Positions 19,389 through 27,069 of a stretch of 64,000 nt of DNA are shown one piece after another. The stretch comes from Farysia itapuensis. Taxonomy: Eukaryota; Basidiomycota; Ustilaginomycetes; Ustilaginales; Ustilaginaceae. How positions within the stretch are numbered: the first letter of the stretch is position 1; every line of letters begins with the position of its first letter. The notes under the pieces were generated by a model that worked only from the letters and a program-made list of their open reading frames with translations, did no database searches and was not told where the DNA came from. A program made the translations under genes and the position numbers. The stretch covers positions 362,198-426,197 of the forward strand of contig JALBYC010000012.1 of NCBI GenBank assembly GCA_023212645.1, read 5' to 3'.

Positions 19389-19433
19389 CGCGCGCGCGCG
19401 CGCGCCGGGGGGAAAAGGGGTGGGGGTGGGGGG
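19389..19433 (+). repeat. (CG)8 tract next to a G-quadruplex motif
   Basis: A CG dinucleotide run at 19389-19405 is followed at 19407-19433 by four guanine runs of 6, 4, 5 and 6 bases separated by AAAA, T and T. This meets the usual pattern for a stable G-quadruplex, and the CG run is prone to Z-DNA. It lies between two convergent genes, 8 bp beyond the SIZ1 stop. Confidence 0.9.
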
Positions 19434-19440
19434 TGTTGCT

Positions 19441-21993
19441 TTAGCCGGGTGACCACCAACTTTCGTCGTCAAAGTAGGTTTCTTGATCGGCTGGTGGTGT
19501 GGGGGGAGACTGAGCTGGTTCAGCGCCGCGGTGCTTTGTCAAAGGAAGGTCGCGCATTGTCTGGGGCATGGACGCTTCTGCTAGTGCTTTTTGGGATGGT
19601 GTGGGCGAAGGAGATGCTGACTCAGGGGCGGTGTCTGACCCCGTAACATCCTTGTTCCGCGTCGGTGACGGCAGCACGGTGGAGTCGGTTTGCAGGCGCG
19701 GGTCGGTGGAGAGACCAAGATGCTCGCCGACACGAGGGCGTTTTCCCGGTCGACGGATCTGTTCCTCCTCCGGCGTGGGTTCACGGTGTCCGTTAGCAGC
19801 GGTTCGCGGAAGCGTTGATGTGAGGCGTTCCTGTGGTGCTCCGCTCGGCTTTTGCGGTGTTTGTGGTGTGGTCGAATTCGCTGCTGCATTTGCAGATGGA
19901 GGTGCTCGGAGCGATGCTGCTGGTGCGGGCAAGGGCGATCTGAGCGGTGCAGCTGGTGCGGGCAGGGGCGATCTGAGCGGTGCTGCTGCTGTGGGAAGGG
20001 GCGAGCGAAGAACTGGCGACGAGGCCGTTGGCGGCACAGAGACACTCGACGAAATCGGTCGGGTCAGCATCGACATCGTCGGTGATGCTGCCGAGGGAAG
20101 CGAAGGTCGCGAGAGTGCAGAGGCAGAAGTCTGGGCGTGCAAGGTAGGTATTGTCCCTGTGCTGGATCGAGCGAGAGTCTGGGCAAACGAGGGTCGACCA
20201 GCGCTCGGCGGGAAGGCAGACCGTGCTGAGTTCGACGAAAACGCTGGCCTTGTTGACACCGTGGGCTCTGGCTCATCGTCGTCGCTGTCGAGTGTCAAGT
20301 CGATCACGTCGCCGACGACAATGGGGGATGCAGTGCGGCTGGGCACGCTTTCCGCGCCATTGCTTGTGATCTTGGGAATGCTTCTCAACACTTCTGGGGC
20401 TTGGGTATCTGGTAAAGATCTCGAAGACGTCAGTGGTGTCGGCGGCTTTGCTGAGGATGGTGGCAAAGGCGGCTGCCTGTTTTCAGGCATGGTCTCTGCT
20501 TCAGAAGGCATGGCACTGGGCGAAGGAGTATCGAGCAGCACAATTTCGTTGGGGACGGGGGTATGGTCAGCGGCAGGCTTGGGTGTCTCAGCCGGCGCTG
20601 CGCCGGATGCTCCGTCCGCTGAAGGCGATTCTGCTTTGGACGTTGGCTGTGTAGTGGCTTCGGCCGATGTGACTGTGCCGTCGGGCGTCTGCCAGGATCC
20701 GTCTGGCTCGACTCGCACGTATTCTTCGTCCTGTGGCACACGCTTGAGAATGTCGTCTACGTAGCCATCCATGATGAGGTCTTCGGTCTTGACTTCGCGA
20801 TTACAGACAGGACAGGTCCAGCTAGGCGTCTGTTCGTTGACGGAAAAGAAGCTGTATGCATCAAAGCACTGAGCGTGGGGACAGGCGCTGGACCGACACG
20901 GTGTCGCAATTCGCATGTAGCTGAGTGGGCATTTGAGACTCATGGTAGCCGCGCCCGCCTGAATATCGTCATCTTCGGCTTCCTTGCGCATGCGAGAGAG
21001 AACATCCTGCTTGCTCCGAAATTGTCGCTGTCGTACTCTGTCGACCAGTGCCTCGACAGTGGTCATCTGACAGAGCGCGGCGACGAGTACATGACGCCTA
21101 GGCGCAGTGGTATATGTCAGCTCAATGCGGTTCGGACGTCCTTCGCGTAAGACGAGTGCCTTGTCCTTGTTGAGATTGGGTGGAGCGACACGGCCTGCTC
21201 TCTTCTTACTGCCACGAAGGTTGACAGAGAGGGGCGTGCCATTGACTGAGCACTCGCACACCATTGGGAATTCAATTGGTGCCGGATTGCGGCCGGACAG
21301 CGAGGCAGCCTGCGCTTCGTAGGTTGTGCAAAACAACTTGACCTGGTATTCGTGCGTCTGAAGAAGCTCGACCTGTGCAGCAGAGAAGGTCACAAAGATG
21401 ACGGCACTCTTGCGGTCCATGTTGGTGGGCGCCTCGATACAGAAGCTTGGCAGACAGAGAAACTGCGTAATCTGCCAGAAGGGCGACCGCTGAAAGTTGA
21501 CTTTGGCACCACCAGCAGGCGGCACTGGTGGTTTTGCTGCTGCTGCTGGTGGTGGTGCAAAACGGGGCGCTAAGCTGGAAGAAGGGCCGGTATAGCTGCC
21601 TACACCGACATGACGGTCGTTGGTAGGTGCCTTTGTGGCTGGCACTCCGCTGGACGTTCCATTGGTATGAATGGTTGATGGCGGACCCTTGTATCGGGCG
21701 AGCAAATCGCGAAGGGTGGCAAAAGCATGAGGGTTGCCTGAATCCTTGAACTCCTGAAACTTGGCAATGATGCGGGCGATGACTTCCGGCTTGTTGCCGC
21801 TGAGTGTCATGCGTGCTCCACATACATTGTTGATATCCTTGATGAGCGACTTTGCCTGTGCAAGTGTCAACTGGCGGATCGTGTTACACACGATCTGGAG
21901 AAGGGGGGCGGGAAATGTCAATGGCTGAGCTTCACTCTGAGCGATTTGCGCACGGGCGAAACTTACCGAGAAGTCGGCGAAATCGAGCACCAT
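19441..21993 (-). CDS. SIZ1: SIZ/PIAS-family SUMO E3 ligase
   Basis: It promotes transfer of SUMO from the E2 to nuclear substrates. Two exons are inferred: 21967-21993 (MVLDFADFS) and 19441-21894. The 72-nt intron has a GTAAGT donor and CTCCAG acceptor. It contains no stop and keeps frame, so it could be mistaken for coding sequence. In the 826-residue product I see a SAP-like helix pair (about 10-60), a PINIT domain (about 165-285), and an SP-RING zinc domain at about 330-380 (CPLSYMRI, then CPHAQCFD, CPVC). The long C-terminus is Pro/Ser/Ala-rich with an acidic SUMO-interaction candidate (VIDLTLDSDDDE). PIAS-type and Siz-type names are both possible. Confidence 0.9.
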   Translation of the reverse strand: MVLDFADFSVSFARAQIAQSEAQPLTFPAPLLQIVCNTIRQLTLAQAKSLIKDINNVCGARMTLSGNKPEVIARIIAKFQEFKDSGNPHAFATLRDLLARYKGPPSTIHTNGTSSGVPATKAPTNDRHVGVGSYTGPSSSLAPRFAPPPAAAAKPPVPPAGGAKVNFQRSPFWQITQFLCLPSFCIEAPTNMDRKSAVIFVTFSAAQVELLQTHEYQVKLFCTTYEAQAASLSGRNPAPIEFPMVCECSVNGTPLSVNLRGSKKRAGRVAPPNLNKDKALVLREGRPNRIELTYTTAPRRHVLVAALCQMTTVEALVDRVRQRQFRSKQDVLSRMRKEAEDDDIQAGAATMSLKCPLSYMRIATPCRSSACPHAQCFDAYSFFSVNEQTPSWTCPVCNREVKTEDLIMDGYVDDILKRVPQDEEYVRVEPDGSWQTPDGTVTSAEATTQPTSKAESPSADGASGAAPAETPKPAADHTPVPNEIVLLDTPSPSAMPSEAETMPENRQPPLPPSSAKPPTPLTSSRSLPDTQAPEVLRSIPKITSNGAESVPSRTASPIVVGDVIDLTLDSDDDEPEPTVSTRPAFSSNSARSAFPPSAGRPSFAQTLARSSTGTIPTLHAQTSASALSRPSLPSAASPTMSMLTRPISSSVSVPPTASSPVLRSPLPTAAAPLRSPLPAPAAPLRSPLPAPAASLRAPPSANAAANSTTPQTPQKPSGAPQERLTSTLPRTAANGHREPTPEEEQIRRPGKRPRVGEHLGLSTDPRLQTDSTVLPSPTRNKDVTGSDTAPESASPSPTPSQKALAEASMPQTMRDLPLTKHRGAEPAQSPPTPPADQETYFDDESWWSPG

Positions 21994-22186
21994 AGCACCT
22001 CTGGCGGCATCTACGAGGAGCCGACACGCGCTACCCGTAGAGCGATGCTGGTGAGCGGCGTCCGAGCTGTCGAGAAGCTCCTGGTGAGATGCCAACCAGA
22101 AAGTGCTTTTATCGCGAGAACACGAAACGAATTTCTACACGCGCCAATCTTACACCTTTTTGCGCTAAAATCTTAAAATCTATTCA

Positions 22187-24121
22187 TCACGACTGAAACA
22201 CACTTCTGGCGCGACTGTTGGCTAGCCCAAACAGACTAGTAGGAGCAGGCGATGCAGGAGACTGCCCAGGCTGCGGTGCCTTGTCGGCTTGCTTGGCCTG
22301 TGCAGCAGCAAAGGGAGAAGTGGGATCGTGAAGCATCTTGTGCCGCACCAGCTCAAGAGACATGGCAGCGTCTTCGAGCGAAGAATGTCCGAGGGCAGTG
22401 CCGTTCTGGATGAGTCTGCCGAGGTGCTTTGCCGTGAGGTCACGCAGCGACATGCGGAAGGGAAAGCCTCGGGCATGGGGGAACAGCATCACTGTATCCA
22501 CCACGCGCGTATGCACCAGTCGCATCGCTCGCAAGTCGTTCTCCAGCCCATGACCGACCAGTACCGTATTCTCGCCGACAAAGCGTGCCATGGTCTTGCG
22601 TACGTCTCGGAGCGAGAAGATGGCCTTTTCCTCATACTCTTGTGCTGTGATGCCGGAGAAGCGGGTGTTGTAGTCGACAATGTCGGCGTGACATCGCACC
22701 AACTCGTCAAGCAGCATCTCACCCTCTTCGTCCACGAGGGTTAAGCGGGTGAGGGACAGACCTGCTGTCGAATAGCTCAGCTCGCAGTCCATGGCGACAA
22801 TCTGCAATGGTGGCACCTTTTCTTGCACCGATTGGACGAGCTCTGCAGTGGTGATGAAGGCTTCTCGTCGATGCAGATCCAGCGCATTGGTCTCTTTGAA
22901 GACGTGTGGTCCAAAGCAGCAGCTGTCATCTCCGAGTACGCTCACGCCGACCTGTCTGTCACAACAGGACCAGACCTGCGTGCGACCTCTGATACCAGAC
23001 ACTTTGTCAAACTTTCGCTTGCCCCAGTGGTATCGGCATGCTTTCGGGTCAGGGGGTATACGTTCGGTGCCTGCCTCGTTAAGCTCGCCTCCCACGGTGA
23101 ATTTTTTGCCACACCGCTCGCAGTCATGCACTTCGCCAACTGCATCCGGTTTAGAGCTACCGAGCCCTTGCCACTCGTCTGGGATCTTTGCCATGTACTC
23201 GTACCGCTCTAGCTCGTCTACGGGGCAGATGAATCCTGCATCCTGCAAACGTTTCAGGTCCAGTTTGCCGCGCTTCCGCGTTTCGGCTGCTTTGCGCTTT
23301 TCATCGACCCGAGCAGCGGTGCCTGTTTCCGTACATCCTGCAGTAAGCGTGCGCATGATTCGCTCTCGCAGGTCCGGAGCGGTGCTGTACTGATTCGCAG
23401 TAGAGGCTGCAGCTTCCGCGGCCTGCGTGAGTGCTGCTTGATCGCGCTTCTTGAGTCCTACTAAGACGGTCACGCTTGAATTTTTGTACGTGTGTTTGCC
23501 GGCTTTGCGAAAAAGCTGCAGTTCCTGTGCGAGTGCGTCGTCGCGGCACATGTGCTGGCCACAAGCAACGACCGTTGGATGCGCGCTGTGCAAAATTGGA
23601 GCGTATGCGGCGATGAATGCGTTAAAGAATGCTTTTAGCCCGTTCTGCCGTGCAGAGAGCGGGACCGTTGCTGAGGCTGGATGGTCGCGAAATGTAAGAG
23701 AAGGCGGACGCAGACCGACTGTGGTCCACTCTTCCGCTTTGCTCTCAGCTTTAGAGGCGGCTCTCGGGACGGAAGTGTAAGCGTTCTTTGCTTTTTTGAG
23801 CAGTGGTTCGCTAGGCAGCGTTGAAGATGATGATGATGCTGATGCTGCGCGGGAAGAAGTCGCGGCTAGAGCTGCTTTGGCAGATGTAGACGAGGATGTT
23901 GGTGCGCCTGGCTCGACTCGTCGCTTGGCTGGCACTGAGGGTACGGCCTTGCTCGAACCCGCCAAAGCAGCAGAAGCCTTGGCAGGAACAGACGTTGAAG
24001 CATTCCCTCCCGCCGGTCGCTTGACCGCTACGTGGGACAAGGGACATGGCTGTCGGGTACAGTTGCCCCTGTCATGATCCGGACACGGCACTGTCGATAA
24101 CAGACCGAGCGGCCGAAACAT
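22187..24121 (-). CDS. REX3: DEDDh 3'-5' RNA exonuclease (REX3/REX1 type)
   Basis: It is predicted to trim 3' ends of structured RNAs such as 5S, 5.8S or RNase-MRP RNA in the nucleus. The 644-residue protein starts with a CCCH-like zinc motif (C14, C21, C26, H30, in CPDHDRGNC and QPCPLSH), followed by a Ser/Ala-rich linker. The exonuclease core has motif I IVAMDCELS (about 443-451), motif II VGHGLENDL, and motif III GHSSLEDA, giving the DEDDh residues. The N-terminal zinc motif favours REX3 over REX1 or REX4, but this is an inference. The gene is 193 bp upstream of SIZ1 in the same direction. Confidence 0.85.
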   Translation of the reverse strand: MFRPLGLLSTVPCPDHDRGNCTRQPCPLSHVAVKRPAGGNASTSVPAKASAALAGSSKAVPSVPAKRRVEPGAPTSSSTSAKAALAATSSRAASASSSSSTLPSEPLLKKAKNAYTSVPRAASKAESKAEEWTTVGLRPPSLTFRDHPASATVPLSARQNGLKAFFNAFIAAYAPILHSAHPTVVACGQHMCRDDALAQELQLFRKAGKHTYKNSSVTVLVGLKKRDQAALTQAAEAAASTANQYSTAPDLRERIMRTLTAGCTETGTAARVDEKRKAAETRKRGKLDLKRLQDAGFICPVDELERYEYMAKIPDEWQGLGSSKPDAVGEVHDCERCGKKFTVGGELNEAGTERIPPDPKACRYHWGKRKFDKVSGIRGRTQVWSCCDRQVGVSVLGDDSCCFGPHVFKETNALDLHRREAFITTAELVQSVQEKVPPLQIVAMDCELSYSTAGLSLTRLTLVDEEGEMLLDELVRCHADIVDYNTRFSGITAQEYEEKAIFSLRDVRKTMARFVGENTVLVGHGLENDLRAMRLVHTRVVDTVMLFPHARGFPFRMSLRDLTAKHLGRLIQNGTALGHSSLEDAAMSLELVRHKMLHDPTSPFAAAQAKQADKAPQPGQSPASPAPTSLFGLANSRARSVFQS

Positions 24122-24338
24122 GATGGCAAAGAGAGCAAAGCCAAAGTGTCACCCACACTCACGCTCACTCGCCCGTCAAAAAGTGCGACTCAAAAAACGC
24201 ATCTTCCTGATTTAACACGAACCACGCCACACAATTGCACAACATGCACAATCGACTCGATCAACACGTCGACACAAATCGACCTATACTGTGTATGGTA
24301 CTGGATGGGTAGACTCTATAGATGTGTTTCATCGCGGG

Positions 24339-25478
24339 CTAGGAGGTACGAGCCAGAACTTCGATCTTGAAAGTAGTGAACAGAGCTTCGAAAATGGTCA
24401 TGCCAAAGTACCTGGAAGCAGTTGCGGGCTGCCAATTGGGAGAAGAAGGAAGGCGCTCGTATCCATACGCTTGACCATCTTTCGTCGTTCGCAATCCAGG
24501 CAGGTCGGCGGAAACGCTGCCAGCCACTTGGCGCAAATCTGCAAGTCGGCCACCAAACACATTGAGCATGAGACAACAGCTGCCAGCGCCGATCAGAGAC
24601 TGGGTCAGCGTCGAGCTATATACGTTGTTGGCCAGGCTGCATTCCTGGCGTCGATCGCGCAGGGCGTTCGCAAAATCGGCGTGGGTCAGCCGTTTCTGTG
24701 CACGCTTCTCGTCTGGGCTAAGCGGGAAAAATTGGTCGATGAGATCTTGGTGGGGTCGAGTCATAGCGTTCGGGTCTTGGTGCAAGTTGGCGAGAGTGAA
24801 ATCAGGTCGAAGCAGGCTGGCGTCGTGCTCGATGACATTCACAGCGCCGACGTCCTGCAGCGCAAACACGTGTCCCTGTTGCGCAAACCTAGCAAAAAGG
24901 GGCGAGTAGAGCTGAAACGCCATTGTGGGCGCTATACCGTAAGTGCGCGATACACTTGCGACGAGTTGAGACGCAGAGATACGGCGTCCTGTAGCGCTGA
25001 CGATGCCGTGTGTGGCCAGAACATTGAGACCGGGACAAGGAGAGCGACTGTCCGAATCGCGGGTGGGCGTAGCCGCAGACCACTCTCCGCAATGACCGTG
25101 GCCGTTCCAGTACGCCCAATCTCGGACCCAGTCGTTTCGAGGAGCCGGGGTGAAGCGGTCGTGGTACGCCCGCAAAGACTCGTGATACCCGGTGCAAATA
25201 TTGTACACATGTACAAAGCGGCAGTATAAATGAGTCAAGGGCCACTGAGTGATGGGAGGCGGGTGTGAGGGAGAGAATTTGGGTGGCAGGCCCGAGGCAG
25301 CTTTGACGATGTCCAGCCATACGAGAACACGGTGGACGATGTTGACGAGAGTAAGGCCTGCATCGATGAGGAAGATGAAAGCGAGAGCGACATTGACCAG
25401 AATTTGAGGGCGTATTTCGTCAAAGGCTCGAAGATCCAGAGAGGCAGACCTCTTTCTGTTTTGAGGACACGACTTCAT
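24339..25478 (-). CDS. heme-thiolate peroxidase/peroxygenase (chloroperoxidase family)
   Basis: The chloroperoxidase/unspecific peroxygenase family uses hydrogen peroxide and a Cys-ligated heme to oxygenate or halogenate organic substrates. The 379-residue protein has the family PCP motif (residues 147-149 in SPCPGLNVLATHG, Cys as heme ligand) and the EHD motif (217-219 in IEHDASLLRPD). A hydrophobic helix at about 25-52 suggests a signal anchor rather than a cleaved signal peptide, so it may be membrane-bound. The frame extends upstream to a GTG, but the first ATG is at 25478. Substrate is unknown. It stands alone, with no biosynthetic partners nearby. Confidence 0.85.
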   Translation of the reverse strand: MKSCPQNRKRSASLDLRAFDEIRPQILVNVALAFIFLIDAGLTLVNIVHRVLVWLDIVKAASGLPPKFSPSHPPPITQWPLTHLYCRFVHVYNICTGYHESLRAYHDRFTPAPRNDWVRDWAYWNGHGHCGEWSAATPTRDSDSRSPCPGLNVLATHGIVSATGRRISASQLVASVSRTYGIAPTMAFQLYSPLFARFAQQGHVFALQDVGAVNVIEHDASLLRPDFTLANLHQDPNAMTRPHQDLIDQFFPLSPDEKRAQKRLTHADFANALRDRRQECSLANNVYSSTLTQSLIGAGSCCLMLNVFGGRLADLRQVAGSVSADLPGLRTTKDGQAYGYERLPSSPNWQPATASRYFGMTIFEALFTTFKIEVLARTS

Positions 25479-25916
25479 AGTCAAGAAGCGTGTATATTGA
25501 TGGCCTTTGAGGTGCACAGTGCAGAGGGCCGGCTCTCTTTAAGGCTTGCGGCAAAGGGCGCCAATGGGGGCACAAGTGGACGGATTTGCAGAAAAAGACA
25601 AACAGCAACACTAACGCAAAATATCCGCTGTACCACACAAAGCATGCATGCAGCATGGGGAAGCGAGGGCCGAGTCTCGCGCGCACACACACACACCTGC
25701 GGGAAACGGAACGTCGATAGGAGTTGGAGCGTCCGGAAAGTTGTCTCACGAGAGATCCGAAGCTTGTACCAAACGCCATGCTTGGCAGTATTGCGGCGTT
25801 TGCTTGTTGGCGGTTGGCGACGGTCGAGTAACACTGTGCAGAGGGCGGCGAGGCTCGAGCTTGTGACTCATCTTGCCAGTCTGACTCGCACTGTCTCTCT
25901 CTCTCTCTCTCCTCTC
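25479..25916. other. intergenic stretch with simple repeats
   Basis: This contains the upstream region of the peroxygenase gene and the 3' flank of the small gene at 25917. An ACACAC run lies near 25684-25696 and a (CT)n tract near 25895-25917. No ORF resembles a known protein. Confidence 0.45.
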
Positions 25917-26150
25917 TCAAATTCCCAGTCTGATGAGACCTGCACCGATGCATCCGACGCCAAAGACGACCAGCGTGCCAGCCCATATGGGCTGTCGACG
26001 TGGCAAAGGCGAGCGACGAAAGGCGCCCAAGCGATAGGCTTCGATCAACGAGTAGGTACCCAGCCCCGACATGGCTGCAAAGCCCGTCAACCGACACGAC
26101 ATGCAGTCTGACCCGGGCAGACGCTCATTCACCGAAGGTATCCCAACGTG
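25917..26150 (-). CDS. DMAC1/Dmo2-like mitochondrial membrane protein, 5' end unresolved
   Basis: A short protein with DCMSCRLTGFAAMSGLGTYS followed by a basic loop and a second hydrophobic helix (GTLVVFGVGCIGAGLIRL) matches the small DMAC1/TMEM261 (DUF4536) family. Human DMAC1 helps assemble the distal membrane arm of complex I. The frame has no upstream ATG: it opens at GTG (26132) and runs back only to an in-frame TAG at 26153-26151. That TAG is preceded by a long pyrimidine tract and reads as a splice acceptor (CTTCTAG). So the exon probably begins at 26150 and a first exon is missing from this model. An internal ATG at 26102 would lose the first conserved Cys. Confidence 0.6.
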   Translation of the reverse strand, partial: HVGIPSVNERLPGSDCMSCRLTGFAAMSGLGTYSLIEAYRLGAFRRSPLPRRQPIWAGTLVVFGVGCIGAGLIRLGI

Positions 26151-26274
26151 CTAGAAGGGAACGTTTTGTGCAAGCAAAGAAGAGAAAAGGCAAAGAAAGG
26201 ACCGTTTGTCAAATGAGTGTTCTATTTCACGCATCAATTGATCTTGGCTTGTTCAAGGACCGGGGAAAGGGGAG

Positions 26275-26896
26275 CTAGACTCTGCGCACCTTGTCCTCGA
26301 GCTTGTGTGCTTCTGCTTTGGCTTTTTCCAGCAGGTTCTGGCCCTTGCTCTGTGCCTGGTCGGCCACCTCGGCGCTCTTGTCCTGCGCCTTGTCGAATGT
26401 AGACGCTGCTTTTTCCTTGGCGGTGCCAAAGGCTTCACCTGCCTTTTGCTGCAGCTTCTCAAACGTCGTTTGTGGCTGCGTCGAGGAAGAAGACACGCTT
26501 GTCGCCGTCTTGTTCGATGGAATCACACGAACACCGGGCACAGCGACCGGGTTGAAAGAACGGTCACAGTCGGTATACGCACTGCCCAAACCAAATCCAG
26601 TACCAAGCCAGACTGGGAATGCTCGTCCTGTTGAACGCGAGGAATGTCAGCTGCGGCTCGTCCTTGGTAACACATTCATAGCACTTACGTCGAAAGAGAA
26701 GGACAGAGAGCACCACACCGGCACTGAATCCAATACCAGTCTTGACAACGGCATTGCTGATGCACAGATCAGTCTGTCGGGACAAACAATGTGGTCAGCA
26801 CCTTGAGAGCAAGCAGTCGCGCAGAAGCAAGTCACAACATACCTTTTGCGAGATAATGTCTTCGCTAGACACCTTTTTGGTGGACGGTGAAGCCAT
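26275..26896 (-). CDS. MIC10: MICOS subunit MIC10 with long C-terminal helical extension
   Basis: It bends the mitochondrial inner membrane at crista junctions. Three exons are inferred: 26843-26896, 26689-26773 and 26275-26627, with donors GTATGT and GTAAGT and acceptors GACAG and CAACAG. The 163-residue product has the two glycine-rich membrane helices of the family (KTGIGFSAG at 29-37 and WLGTGFGLGSAY at 53-64, the second a GxGxGxG motif), then TDCDRSFNP. The usual protein ends soon after this. Here about 90 more residues follow, rich in Lys/Ala/Glu/Gln (FEKLQQKAGEAFGTAKEKAA and onward), probably a long amphipathic helix or coiled coil. It diverges from MGS1. Confidence 0.88.
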
Positions 26897-27069
26897 TGTG
26901 TGAGTACGAGGTAGGGTGAACAGAAGGGGAAAGGAGCGGACCGGAACACGCTCTCAGTCTCAGCAAGAAGATCTCGTCGCTCTGCACAATCCGACGTTTC
27001 TCGTGCGAGTGAGTGACTACCACCTGACTCACACTGGACCCTGGACCTTCTCTGTTGGACAGCCCCACC

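Noticed and set aside
19568..20764. 398-codon open frame on the plus strand
   Set aside because: It lies wholly antisense to the SIZ1 C-terminus, is Gly/Val/Ser-rich, and has no domain; it is a by-product of GC-rich codon use.
26102..26104. Internal ATG as the start of the DMAC1-like protein
   Set aside because: It would remove the first Cys of the conserved CxxC-type motif; an upstream exon is more likely, although not proven.
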